The notes: generated by a model not told the origin, from the letters alone. A stretch of DNA of 37,045 bases from Mesotaenium endlicherianum (GCA_009602735.1 WELA01010465.1:350607-387651), one strand, 5' to 3'. Positions 1-11,295 are shown, counted from the stretch's first letter. Translations and numbers: made by a program.

Positions 1-222
1 CCCCCCTTCTTTCTCTTGTTCTTTGTTTTTTTTCTCTCTCTTGCTACTGCTACTCGTTTATTTCTGGCTGCTGCCCAAGATGTTTGGGGGCCTTTCCTGC
101 AGAAGGGGCTTCCAGAAGGAGCTTTGCATTTTCTTGACATTGAATGCTGTCTGCTTGACCCCTTGCTGGTCTGTGGGGGAGCCTGATGGACGGAAGGTCA
201 CGGTTATGCACGTCGCTTGCAG
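1..222 (+). other. Partial intron of the WNK kinase gene
   Basis: This stretch precedes the first recognisable kinase exon and ends in a good 3' splice site, with CTTGCAG ending at 222. The reading frame of the kinase opens exactly after it, with one base of the first Gly codon supplied by an exon left of the window. Its first 60 bases are pyrimidine-rich. The exons for the kinase N-lobe and catalytic loop are not in the window. Confidence 0.6.
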
Positions 223-3200
223 GAACGCCCGAGTTCATGGCGCCCGAGCTGTACGAGGAGGAGTACAACGAACTCGTCGACATCTACTCCTTTGGGATGT
301 GCCTGCTGGAGATGGTCACATTTGAGTACCCGTACAGCGAGTGCACAAACGCCGCTCAGATATACAAGAAAGTCACCGCCGTGAGCATCTCCCCTTCCCT
401 CCTCCCCCCTCCCCACTTCCCAAGGAGCCCCTTGGTTGTCCCTTGGTGGTTGCTCTGTGGGCTAGCTAGCATTGAGGCTGCAATCTAAGGGGCATGGGCT
501 TTCCCCCTAGTCCCGCACAAGATTGGGGTTCTGTGGCTTCATGTTTTTGTTTTTGTTTTGACTCTGCCGCAGTCCTCCGGCAGCATCTGCCTGTCTGATC
601 AACAGTTTCCTGTGCAGTTCCGTTGTTTGCATCATTCCTGTTCCGGTCAGTCACAGGGCTGCTTCATGTGTAGACTTAACTCATGTTCTTGTGTGTTCCT
701 TGTGCTGCTCCTGCCGCGGCTGCTGCATGTCAAGGCTTCTTCTTCATCTTCTTCTGTGTCCCCTGTGCTGCTGCTGCTGCTGCTGCTGCTGCAGGGGAAG
801 AAGCCGGCTGCGCTGGAGAAGGTGAAGGACAAGGCAACGCGCCACTTTGTGGAGAAGTGCCTGGCCACGGCCTCGCGGCGCCTGCCGGCCAGGGAGCTCC
901 TCATGGACCCCTTCCTCATGGAGACCGACCGCGACAGCAGCGAGGTCAGCGCGGCTATGGCGCGCTCCGACTCGCGCCAGGACAGCCTGGGCGACCTCTC
1001 CACCATCCAGGAGGAGCCCAGCATGGCGCGCTCCCTCCTGGAGTCACGCCACAACAGCGAAAAGCGCGAGGCGGCCGCGCGCCTGGACCGGGACAACCGG
1101 GAGAGGGAGCGGGAGCGGGAGCGGGAGCGGGAGCGGGAGCGGGAGCGGGAGCGGGAACGGGAACGGGAACGGGAACGCGAGCGGGAGCGGGATCGAAATA
1201 AGGACAGGGACAGGGACAGGAACAGCGACGACTCGCATCACAGGGCGTGGCTGTCGCGGCAGCACAGCGAGGCCACCAGCGGGGGCCACGGCTCGTCCGA
1301 GCACGACAGCCGGCGCTCGTCGCAGGATGGGCACGAGTCGGACAGTGAGCGGGGCCTGAGGAGGCACTCGCACCCTGCGCAGGAGAGCGAGGGGCGTGGC
1401 GACGAGGGAAGCGGAGGGGACGGGGACGATTCTGGCTCGGGATCCGATGACAAGGCAGACTTTGACAGGCCCCATGTAAGTCGGGACTTCAAGGTGAAGG
1501 GCAAGCGCCGCGATGACGACGACAGGGTCTACCTGCGGCTCAGGATTGCAGACTCTGAAGGTACATTGTCAGCTCTCTACAGGCCTGACCTCCTACTTTG
1601 TTATCGTTGTGTTCAGATCTTGTCTGTCATTCTCTTGCTAATTGAATCATGCCTGACGTAATCATGCCTGCAACTTGAGTGACCTCTTTTTTCACAATGA
1701 CAATCGGGGCTCCGAAGCATGGGAGTATCGTGAAATCCGACGGGTGCTTTGCGTGTGCGTGCGCGCGCTACCGTATTTGTGTTGTCGAGTTGAGAATGTG
1801 CTGGCTTGCTCTGCAGTTTGTGTTGAAGGTGGTGATGCTCCGGCATGCCCTCTGATGGGTAGGGTGGTGCTGTTTGCATGTGAGTGAGTTTGACGTACTC
1901 TGCGGGCACAAGTAACCAACCTTGTGTGGTGAGGGGGGTGATTTTTGCAGGGCACGTGCGCAACATACACTTCCCATTTGACGTGGACACGGACACGGCG
2001 TTCAGCGTGGCCAGCGAGATGGTGGCAGAGCTGGACCTGTCGGACCAGGACGTGAGCAACATTGCCGAGATGATTGACGCGGAGATCATGGCTCTGGTGC
2101 CCGACTGGCGGCCGGGCGTTTCCATGGACGAGGGCACCTCGGTCTCTCCCGACAGCGACGCGGAGGGCCGCGACGACGACCTGGACAATGACGACCGCGA
2201 TGACAACCACGTTGACGATGACGACGACGATCACGACCGGGAAGAGGCCACCAGCCTGGATGGCCACAAGTATCACGAGAGCGCGCACCTGCGGCAGACG
2301 TCCTCGCCCCGCTCCATGCCCTCCCCCAGGCTCCCTTCTGCCAGGTCGCCCTCCCCCGACAGGAGCCGCTCGCGGTCCCGCTCCCGCCCCCCCTTTGGCG
2401 GCCGGCCCGCCATCATGTCGCCGCAGGCGATTGTGACGGTTGCGAGCTCCCCCCCCCAGATTGCGCTGGAGCGCGGCATCTCCCACGGCCGCTTCTGGGA
2501 GCCCGAGGGCCTGCATGGCATCTCGAGCGACGACTCGGACGACAATGAGACCCGCCGCTCCGACCCCCGTGGCGCAGTGATGCTCACCGTCCAGGAGGCC
2601 CCAAGCAACGCGCCATCAGAAGACGGCGACGATGGCGACGCTGATGGCACACCTGACGGCAAACGCAGTTATTCCCACACCCAACCCCAAGCCCATCCCC
2701 TCAGGACGAGCGGCGTCACCAGCCCTGGCAGCGAGTCTCCCCAATCGAGGCACGGGGCGGTTGAGGCTGAGAACTATCTGAGCAGCAGGGCCCCCCTCGC
2801 CTCGCCCCATAGCATGCTCCCTTCTTTTCTGGGCCGGTATAGCCTGGAGCCTAAAGAAGAGCACGAGCAGGAGCATGAGCACGGGCAGCAGCAGCAGCAG
2901 CACAACAGTGTCTTTGCCAGCAGGCAGCAGCCTAACAGCAGGTCCCTCGTCGAGCAGGAGCTTCGTGGCGTCGCGGAAAGGAGCAGCATTGCCAACGAGC
3001 AGGGCAGGCAGACCTCCCGGTCCTTGCAGGACGTGCAGAGGGTGGCAGGGCCCGGCAGAGGCAGCGGCGATCTAGAGGAGGGACCCCGCCGGCGCAGCCT
3101 CACAGACCTGGCCTCCTCGTTTGGGCACATGGATAACGCAAGCTCTGGCAACAAGACGGATGCCTGGCCCCCAAGGATAAAAGCCGGGATTGAGGACGAC

Positions 3201-6182
3201 ATCAGCAGAGGTGCCCCCCGCAGCTCCTCTGTGGAGGAGCTGAATGCACTCCACCCGGAGTTTCACTCGTCACCCTCGCGCCCTGTGGCCATCGGCGGCT
3301 GGAGGGGCCAGATGGACGAGGGGGAGGGCGGCGGGGAGGGGGCTGACGATGACGACGATGACGACGACCACGACCTGCTAGAACAGGAGGAGGAGATCCG
3401 CGTGGCCCGCGAGAGGGAGATGGCGGAGCTGGAGCTCAAGTACCGGCAGAAGCTGCTGGAGGTGCGCACGCGGCATAAGAAGAAGAGCAACGACCTGCTC
3501 TCAAGCATGGCCCCGGTGTCCGCCGTGCCGCCCTCTGCCGCCGCCGCCGCATCCTCCCTGGGCCTTCCTTCGTTATCTTCGTCCTCGTCCTCCTCCAACA
3601 AGCTGCACTCCAACGCCCCCGGGTACCATCAGTACCTGAAGGAGCAGGCGTGGCACCTGTCGTCATCCTCGTTCTTGCAACCAGGGTTGCCGCACAACGG
3701 CCTCGGCCCTCATGCTGGTGCAGGCGGCAGCGGCGGCGCCTCCCTGGCGCGACGCTCTCCAACGCCGCCCCTCATGGAGGGCCTGGCGTGGAGCTGGGCC
3801 CAGGGCCGGGAGCCTGCGCTGGCCAACAGCCCCCTGCCTGCCGCCTGGGCGGCCGACTACGAGCGTGCCGCCGCCAGGGAGCAGCGGGGCGTGGGCCCCA
3901 GGAGTCTGAGCGAGGCGACGTTCAGTCGGAAGCAGCAGCAGCAGCAGGAGGAGGAGGAGGACCATCACGAGTACGGGGAGCGGCGGCGTGAGCCGGGCTT
4001 TCCAGAGGGGCGCCGCACGCCCCCCCCCTTGGCCCGGCAGGGCTCCAACCTGTCGATTGCCTCGGACGAGGGCCCCGTCCGCTACCTGCGCATGGAAACT
4101 GCCCCGCTGGAGCTCCCGCTCAGCTGGAAGGAGGAGAGACGCGGCGAGCTGGAGCGGGACCTCGGGCACCTGGTGGCACCCATGCCGCGCCGGCCACAGG
4201 GCGCCGAGTCATGGCAGCAGCAGCAACAGCAGCAGCAGCTCAGGCATGGGGAGTTGTCGGCAGGCCAGCGAGGCTCCCACTCCTCCCACTCCCACTCCCA
4301 TGCCAGCAGCGGTGCCTACACTCAGAGGGGCAGGAGCGCGGGAGGCTATGCTACCGCCCGAGGAGATGAGGGCTGGGACCCTTCTGGGCGGCAGCAGGTG
4401 TATGGGGGGGTGCCTGAGAACCAGCAGGAGGGACGCAGGAGGGGCAGGAACCGCGAGAGCAGTCCCCACTCGGGCAGACGCGACAGGGGCTGCGGCGGGC
4501 AGGGGGGGCATGATTACTCTCCCCCCCGAGAGGGCACGCGGGGGCGCACCTACGAACGCAGGTCGGCGTCGCCCCGGCCGTCCAAGTATGCCGACTACGC
4601 CGAAGCAGTCGCTGTCGCTGCGCAGGCTCGTCAGGGGGAGACGTATGCTGCTGCTGTCCAGGGGCAGCTGGAGCACCAGCACCAGGAGCCGCCAGGTGGG
4701 GTGCCTGCTGAGAAGGGGGGGCAAGGCAGCGGTGGGAGGAAGTCTCCGCCCTCGCCATCCCTGGGCCCCCGGCAACGGGAGGACTCCAGAGTGTACCAGC
4801 CGGCGGCGGCGCTCGCGCGGCCTGGCGGCGGTGGCGGGGGGCAAGATGTTTTGCTTGTTGGAAGCGCAGGCGGCCAGCCCCAGCCGCTGGATCCAAGCGA
4901 AGCGCTACTGCGCAAGGAGGCAAAGCCGGCGGCTCAAAAGGGGGCCTTTCAGCTGCCTGCTCTGTGGCGGGAGGCGCCGGACTCCCCAGAGGAGGAGGCA
5001 AAGAAGTCGCCCCCGCGAGGCAAGCCTCCCTCCCCCCGGAAGCCCAGCCCCCCTGCATCAGCAGAGCCACAGAAGGCCCCTTCAGTTGGAGAAAGCGGAG
5101 GTCCTGCACCTCCTTACCCCGGCGCTCCTGGCTCCGGCCCTGGCCCCGGGCCCGGGCCCGGCCCTGGTCCTCCAGAGCAAGTGGCTAGAAAAGCGGCACC
5201 TGGTGCAGCTGGCAAGAAGGAGATAGCGGCTCCTAGAATGGGCCGTCGCGCTGAGCCTGGGCTGTACCAGATCAGCCCTGTGCGCAGTCCTGAGAGGGGC
5301 GAGAGAGCCGCCGGGCGGCAGAAGGATGGCGGTGCTTCTGACGTGGAGAAGCAGCGGGAGTATGCCGTGGCACCGACTGCGGCTCGGGAGGCCTTGCGCG
5401 GGAGCTTCCGCAGCCGCATGGAGGAGCCCTTGGCTGCGGCAGGTTCCCCTCCTCGGGGTGAGCTGGCACGAGATGCAGGTCTCGTCCATGAGGAGTACAG
5501 CCAGGCGCTACAGCCGGCCCCTCGCTGGGAGGGCGCAAATGGGGAGAGCAGGCGCCGCGAGGATTGGGCTGGTCTCCCTTACTATGCGCCGGGGGAGATG
5601 GTCAGGAGAGAGGAGCCCCACAGGGAGCCGCTGAGACAGGAGTCCTCAACTGAGAGTCAGAAGGAAGGCGTGGCGGGGCTGGACGTGCTCCGCTGGGAGA
5701 CTAGTGCAGGTGGCGGCAGGAGAGAAGCCGGCGGCGCGGGCCACGATGCCAGGCGGGATGGGCACAAGGAGCTGTACAGGCTGGGGCACGAGAGAAGTGA
5801 GAGGGAGAGAGTTGATGGAGAGGGGCTGACCATCGCTGACAGTGGGGGCGGGGACGGCAAGGCCGCTAAGGAGGCGGCAGGGTACAAGTCTCCGAAGCAG
5901 ACAGAGGAGTCAGAGCTCCAGGGGCAGCTCAGGAAAGAGCTTCTACAGAAGAGTATTGCCGAGCTGGAGGCAAAGACTCTGCAGGGCCTGCACCAGGGCA
6001 AGAACGGGTATATGTCATCAAATTCGAAGAAGCCTGCAATAAGCTCAATAGGCCACGGCCAGTCGAGCAGCTCGTCCTCAATCTCCCACTACGCCGTGGT
6101 GGGGCTTGGCCACGCGAGCGGCCACTCTGTTGCTGCTCCGGCTCACCGCCAAGTCCTCCTGTCGGGCGAGCCGAAGCATTGA
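223..6182 (+). CDS. WNK: WNK-family serine/threonine kinase (3' part, three exons)
   Basis: The exons read 223-380, 795-1560 and 1951-6182 (stop TGA at 6180-6182). All junctions are GT-AG and the frame is kept through each. The first exon starts in the activation segment ([20 protein letters not shown]) and holds kinase subdomains VIII-IX; the second completes the C-lobe ([19 protein letters not shown]). This spelling is typical of plant WNK (with-no-lysine) kinases, cytosolic regulators of ion transport, flowering and stress signalling. An Arg-Glu repeat follows at 1099-1218, then an OSR1_C/CCT-like domain split by the last intron ([12 protein letters not shown], then [10 protein letters not shown] to MALVPDW), which in this family binds short RFxV-type peptides. 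The last exon adds about 1,340 disordered residues: acidic runs (2170-2250, 3340-3380), a charged helix (about 3385-3495), three poly-Gln tracts, a Gly-Pro run (5126-5175) and a final predicted helix near 5920-5990. The N-lobe, the displaced catalytic Lys and the HRD and DFG motifs lie outside the window, so activity cannot be judged. Family assignment is secure; the tail is much longer than in Arabidopsis WNKs. Confidence 0.92.
381..794 (+). other. WNK intron with a (CTG)8 tract at its 3' splice site
   Basis: The donor is GTGAGC at 381 after the Ala codon ending KVTA, and the acceptor CAG ends at 794 before GKKP. The intron is phase 0 and 414 bp long. Eight CTG triplets at 768-791 replace part of the usual polypyrimidine tract and run straight into the acceptor CAG. 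An open frame crosses the intron by chance, but the kinase alignment needs it removed. Confidence 0.8.
768..794 (+). repeat. (CTG)8 microsatellite ending in the acceptor CAG
   Basis: Eight perfect CTG triplets at 768-791 are followed by CAG, which is the splice acceptor. Slippage here would change the spacing between branch point and acceptor rather than the protein. Confidence 0.85.
1101..1218 (+). repeat. Hexanucleotide tandem repeat coding (Arg-Glu)n then (Asp-Arg)n
   Basis: A run of GGGAGC hexamers, drifting to GGGAAC, spans 1101-1192. GACAGG hexamers follow to 1218. In the WNK frame these code an alternating Arg-Glu tract of more than 30 residues, then Asp-Arg pairs. The complementary strand is also open here and would code Pro-Leu repeats; that is a side effect of the repeat. 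Confidence 0.85.
1561..1950 (+). other. WNK intron splitting the OSR1_C-like domain
   Basis: The donor is GTACAT at 1561 and the acceptor TTTTTGCAG ends at 1950. The intron is phase 1: G ends exon 2 and GG starts exon 3, rebuilding the Gly of the ADSEG / HVRN junction. Removing it restores an uninterrupted CCT-like domain, the best evidence that it is real. It is 390 bp long and clearly less GC-rich than the exons on either side. Confidence 0.85.
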
Positions 6183-7982
6183 GGTCTGTTAGATTAGTGT
6201 TGTCTCTCCCATTGACTTCTTGCGAGTTTCCAAGGGTGGAGGTCGGGCAGAAGGAGCGGATGGCAGTGTCTTCACAAGATTAAGGCACGTGATCAGGTGT
6301 GTGTAAATATTCCTATTTTTGGTGCCGGCCATGTGCTGATTGGGTTGAAATTGGGAGTCGGAAGCTCGTAGGCATTAGTAGCTCCTCAACGCTGAGTTGT
6401 GCAAGCAGTTGCGATGCATGTAAACTCATCGTGGCTGGCCGTGGCTACTCTGTATATCTATTGGCCTCGTAGTTGAGGCATTTTTTTTTCCTATCAACCC
6501 TTCCCATCTTTCTTCCGATTATGAGCTCCTCCTCAGTGTTGGTGTCGTTTCTGTATGCGAAAGTGGATGTTTATCTGTAGTCTTCTACCTGAACTCTGAA
6601 GCTGGAAGTTGGTACGCCATGCACTCGTGCATTTAGTAGAGAAATTTACAGTGTATGTTCCATATTGCTTCAAGTTCTACACCCGTGTTGTGCATGTTTT
6701 GATGCAATGGAGACCCTCGTGCTCAAAGGTATAGGTTTTGGGTCTAGCTCGAATCACTGCCTTATTCCTATCATTATCTTATTGTGAGAAAGTAATGTAG
6801 GGGCATTGTGCATCATAGATAACAAAGGAAATTTGCACTAGGAAGGCGCCTTAGGCCTGTAACATGTGTATCCATCCAGCGTAACCCTGCAGGTGGTGGA
6901 TCAAATAGTACTCTCACAGGTTACATTGTCTGTTATTGTATGCATGAGAGGTCAGGCTTAAGTTACTCCTACCTAGAAATTGAGTCCTGACTTCTTTGAA
7001 TATTTTATGCGGTCAGCAAGTTTGTGCTCGAGTCTGGACATTGAATCACGATCTTATCTACACCCTGAATCCAATAATTCGGACTTCACTATGATGAGCA
7101 CTCTACAAAAATCATCAGAACATTTGGGCATGCATGTGTTAGCAAATTATCGATTTCTTTTGCAGATTTTGGGTGGCCACATGCTATGGTGTGGCCCCAA
7201 CAACACTTAATTTCTCACCTTTTGGCATGTGCAACATGTATATAGAATCGAAATTTTATTAATCTAGAATATTGCTCATGTATCTGAGATGAAACCCAAA
7301 GCACCTCTTTCAATCATATGAAACATTTTGTAATGAAATATTCCAGTAGGCTCGCAAATTGATAATCAAAATCCTTCTCTTTGACAGCTCAAGGATCTTG
7401 TGCAGCTGTTTTTGGCCCACACCCGAAAGAAAACACTGTCATAGGAGAGCTGGTATACCCAAGTGGCTATGCCAGTGTTGCTATCAGTTGAAAGAGGTAT
7501 ATCACAACAATGGCTGGCAAGAACATCGAACATGTTCTCATATCAAATATGGAAGGAAACGTCCCTCAAATCACATCGATGGCGTTGGTGTTCGTTTCAC
7601 TGGAGATTTCTACCTTCTACATTATAGCAACCGCAATTGGCGCTTAGATTTATGTCACTTCTGCGTTTCTGGCCTCGTAAGCAGGTTTCAAATCTCTTAG
7701 TTCCTTCTTGACTTGCATGCTGAAGGCTGGCGCATGCTGGAGCTGCGCTGGAGCATTTTGAAGGATGCGCTGGAGGTGGTTCAAGACAAGTTGGAGCAGG
7801 TTAGAGCTGAAATGGAGTGAGTTGGAACTTGGAGCAGGCAGGAGGGTAGAATGTGGTAGAAAAGTGAAAGAGCTAGCCGTTGCTGGTCACGTGGTTTTGA
7901 ATGAAGAGCTGTTGACCTTGACGTTAGTTTGAGTCCAATACATCTCAAAGGTTGTAAACGTGAATCACCCCAAATCACCCCC
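6183..7982. other. WNK 3' UTR and downstream non-coding DNA
   Basis: GC content falls sharply after the WNK stop. The first few hundred bases are probably 3' UTR, but no single polyadenylation signal stands out. At 7383-7680 there are broken open segments in two frames, with a hydrophobic stretch near 7595-7640. They resemble a decayed coding fragment but match no family I recognise. I see no other gene. Confidence 0.4.
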
Positions 7983-8375
7983 TCTTATCATTCGTGGTGA
8001 TGTTCTCGTCCTCGTTCTCGTTGCGTCACTGTGCATTCTTGTTTCTGCTTGTTTCACTCTGGGCACTTGGTTGGCCGACTCTCGCTGACTCTCTTCTAGT
8101 GGACGCTGAACTGCGCCGAACTTGGCTGAACTGCGCCGAACCTGCGCCGTCAGGCGCCGAACGCTCCAAGGCACCAAAGACCACCGACGACCACCGACGA
8201 CCACCGGCGTCAACCCGCTCTTATCTTTCGTGGTGACATTTTCGTTGCGTCTCTGTCAGGTCTTTGTGCAATTCTTGTTTCACTCTGGGCACTCGGCTAA
8301 CTCTTGCTGACTCATTTCTGCTAGACGCCGAACGCTCCAAGGCACCGGCGACCACCGACGACCACCGGCGTCAAT
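7983..8375. repeat. Diverged direct tandem duplication, two units
   Basis: Unit 1 (about 7983-8219) and unit 2 (about 8220-8375) share the same series of landmarks. These are CTTATC(A/T)TTCGTGGTGA at the start, TTGTTTCACTCTGGGCACT in the middle, then GCCGAACGCTCCAAGGCACC and a run of GACCACCGAC decamers ending CCGGCGTCAA. Unit 2 is shorter by internal deletion. I see no coding function. Confidence 0.7.
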
Positions 8376-10122
8376 TGGGCGCCTGCCGGCACCTGCCGGC
8401 GCCGGTGCGAGATGGGTCAGGGTCGGCGATGTTGGTGAAAGCAGGCGGAATCAAGCGAGCAATTAAAGCCACTGAAGCCAGACTAGAAAGCAAGCTGCGG
8501 TTCCACGCAGTGCGTTCCACGTCTCACGCACAGGTACTTGAAGCCTCACGGAACCACACAGTGGACACTTGCGCGGTGCTTGCTCCGCAAAGAGTGACAC
8601 GGAACCACACACTCGAGCACTCCCGCGGTGCTTGCTCCGCAAAGAGTGACACAGAAACTACCTGCATTCACTGGTCAAACACTGGTCAGAGATAGTGATA
8701 CACAGCTGATACAAAGCGTCACAGAGCTGTCACAGAGCGTCATTGAGCGTCACCGAGAAGTCTCAACGGCGAAGGCGACAGAGAAAGCGGGCGAGTCCCT
8801 CTCTCCAGGGCAGGCCCCAGGATTCGACAAAAGTCGCGGATTTCGGGAAATTTCGGAAACATCCTCTGGCCTGCTCTGGGCGATGGTCAGGGTTTCGAGA
8901 ACATCCGACAAAATTTGGTAGGAATTTGGTAGGATTTTTCCAATAATTCTTGCGTTTGTGCGAAGAAATTCAATATTGACTAATTGTGGTGACTTATTTC
9001 AACAGGTCTAACGACATTGCACCAAGAATCAATTCCATGGCCATCTCTGTGACATACCCGACCACATATGATGTGATAATTGTCAATATAATACAACTAT
9101 TGGCGCTTTTGTTGTGCTTTTGTTGAGGTTGTTGCGCCAAAACTCAGTTGTCCGCATGCATACACCGCACTGCGTATACCAAACTGCGTCGAATACTGGG
9201 CTGAGGACCGATGAGGCAAGGATTTCGGCGACGTAAGCTTGCGAAAACAATCAAATTTCTGGGAAACGTTGTGACAGTTAGCACCCCATTATTTTTTGCG
9301 ACATCGGCTCCTAATGACCAGGATTTCTTTTGACATAATCTAAGATTTTCCATGATTTTAAAACATCCAAAAAGGCAAACAACATAAAATTTATCTCGAA
9401 TCCTGGGGCCTGCTCCAGGGGCAAAAAATCCACAATTTGATGCAATAAAACTGAAGTTTGAAAACGCAGACATTTGCAGGCAAGTTTTCACACTGAAGCT
9501 ACTTCAAGATTTGTATAAGCCCTTAAATGCTTTAGAAGTCTTCATTTTCTGTCTTTCCCAGGAGCAAGACTGAGTAGAGAGTAGCTATAATGTCTCTACT
9601 AGCAGAAATTAACATGCTATATAACTTAGTAGAAATGTCTTCGATGCCATTGCAGTGCAACACTTCTAAGTGCTGCAAGAGTCCCACCCACCCTTTCATT
9701 AGATCTACCTGACAAGAATATCCAGCATAAGGTAGCGAGGCAACCATGTCATTCATGACCAATTAAGTCTAAACTAGCAAAAATAAGACTTAAGCATTAA
9801 ATACAGACATTTCTCAGTAAGCACCCTAAACTAAAGAGAATAAATCAATGTTACTTTGGTATAGCACGAGATAGAAAGAAGTCTAGAGAGGTCACTAGAG
9901 ATTGACCAAGTCCACGCGCGCAGACTCAAGCACTTGTATATTATGTCCTTTAAATTCATATTTGCATTATCATGCCTTATGAAAGTATTAGGATACAGAT
10001 TGAAAATGTCAAATATTCAAATTCCCGAAACCAACCAAAGCACTATTCCCACTCTCGAGAGGAGGAGTAATCAACCCTGATCCGAGCCTCATATAACTCT
10101 AACTCGACCACCCCCCCCCCCT
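8376..10122. other. Non-coding DNA with a short 52-bp-period repeat
   Basis: GCGGTGCTTGCTCCGCAAAG occurs at 8573 and again at 8625, each followed by AGTGACAC. Both copies are preceded by CACGGAACCACAC, giving a two-copy repeat with a period near 52 bp. The rest is AT-rich with only short, unconvincing open frames. An 11-base poly-C run (10111-10121) lies directly beside the Copia 5' LTR. Confidence 0.5.
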
Positions 10123-10630
10123 TGTTGACTGACCCCTCAGTCATGAGTCAGTTGACTACTAGCGTTGACTTAGTTGACTATGCTGTCGCTATAGTATGTC
10201 ATTAATTTGATTGACCTAGAATAAGCTTACTATGTGTTTACACTACTATTAGCTTATCTAGTTCCAACTAGACTAGTTTTTTTTGTTCACACTTGCAGGA
10301 ACTAGTCAGGTGTTAATTCTGTCAATTGCTGACATGTGTGTTGACTAGAAACTGCCAAGTGCGTTACATCTCTGCTTTAGCAGTCTACCAGCAACTAGTC
10401 AAGCACACTAGCTAGCCACAGTAGTCTAGCAGACACATAAAGCATTGCAAGGCATGCTTGTAAAATTAATTTTGTAAAGTTCAATTACTTTCTGAAGAAA
10501 GCTTCAAACCTTATTTCAAAGTCTGAAGTACAAACTCTATCATCTCAAAAGATCCTCATGTAAAGTTTCTACTATTCTTTACTCTATACTAAAACTGCCA
10601 GGCTCTAGCCATGGCAGAGATTAGCAAACA
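10123..10630 (+). repeat. Copia 5' LTR (508 bp)
   Basis: It pairs with 22880-23388 along its whole length, begins TGTTGACTG, ends AGCAAACA and is followed at once by the primer-binding site. Its first 100 bases hold four TTGAC cores and one TGAGTCA palindrome (see the separate entry). Confidence 0.92.
10125..10215 (+). promoter_or_regulatory. Cluster of TTGAC (W-box core) motifs in the Copia LTR
   Basis: TTGAC cores start at 10125, 10152, 10165, 10174 and 10211, with TGAGTCA at 10144-10150. Most are kept in the 3' LTR copy. In plants, TTGAC is the core bound by WRKY factors and TGAGTCA resembles bZIP sites. A role in stress-responsive LTR transcription is inferred, not shown. Confidence 0.4.
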
Positions 10631-10644
10631 TGGTATCGGAGCCT
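10631..10644 (+). other. Copia primer-binding site (initiator tRNA-Met type)
   Basis: TGGTATCGGAGCCT directly follows the 5' LTR. It matches the usual plant Copia primer-binding site TGGTATCAGAGC with one change (G for A). The same variant base occurs in the nested Gypsy element and in the second Copia copy at 23389. Confidence 0.85.
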
Positions 10645-10648
10645 AACA

Positions 10649-11251
10649 GTGCAAGAGTTTGATGGCATCAATTTCCAACAATGGAGCAACGGACTTAAAC
10701 TTATGGTGAGGCCTGTTGGTCTCTGGGCTCATCTCAATGAAGATCTTCAAGTTCCAAATGAACCTGCAGAAGTCAAAGAAAAATTCATTAAGAAAAGAGA
10801 TTCTGCTCTTGCTGTTTTAGTAGCAAGTTTGTCATCTGAACATTTTGAGCTCATTCAAGAATATGATGAGCCCAGACCAGCCTGGAAAGCATTGGTTGCT
10901 CATATTGCCCCTAATAATGTTCTTCGTATGCGTTTATACAGATCTCATATGAATGCCATGCGAAAGCAAACAAATGAAAAGATGGAAGCCTATGTGCTCC
11001 GTTTCAAGGCAGTCATTACCAATCTCAAGGCTATTGCTCAAAATGTAACTGATGTTGAAATACTCTCAGCGTTTATGGGCGGCTTACCTGATCAGCAGCT
11101 GTTGAACCTTCAGTTCAATGTTCTCAAGGTCAAAGAGCAGACCTTTGAAGGCTTCTCCAAGTTCCTTATTACTGAAGAGAATCAAAGAGCAGTCACAGAT
11201 GCAATTCAGGAACTGGCATTATATGCCAAACCTTCTCTTCTTAGTCAGTAG
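10649..11251 (+). pseudogene. gag: Copia gag, broken
   Basis: The frame codes about 200 residues of the Copia nucleocapsid/gag type (UBN2-like: FDGINFQQWS near the start, then WKALVAHIAP and the MEAYVLRFKAVITNL helix region). It has no ATG in frame at its beginning. An ATG spanning the LTR/primer-binding-site junction (10630-10632) is in another frame and hits a stop after ten codons. The frame ends at a TAG at 11249, and the next gag part continues in a different frame, so an indel lies close by. The zinc knuckle (near 11326-11365, in the next frame) has lost its first Cys: Tyr sits there, before the CKRKGHTKETC core. Confidence 0.8.
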
Positions 11252-11295
11252 TATCTTCCTCAAGAAATCAGAAGTCTAAATCAGACTCCTCTTCT

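Noticed and set aside
1044-1475. Minus-strand ORF coding Pro-Leu repeats opposite the WNK linker
   Set aside because: It is the mirror of the GGGAGC hexamer array and of GC-rich coding DNA. Kinase homology supports the plus strand.
3988-5226. 412-codon plus-strand ORF in another frame within the last WNK exon
   Set aside because: It lies wholly inside the WNK frame, is Arg/Pro/Ser-rich as expected from frame-shifted GC-rich sequence, and has no motif.
7359-7700. Possible coding fragment with a hydrophobic stretch
   Set aside because: Broken in every frame and not matched to a family I know. It is mentioned in the region description only.
9144-9491. 115-codon minus-strand ORF
   Set aside because: No recognisable domain or signal; probably chance.
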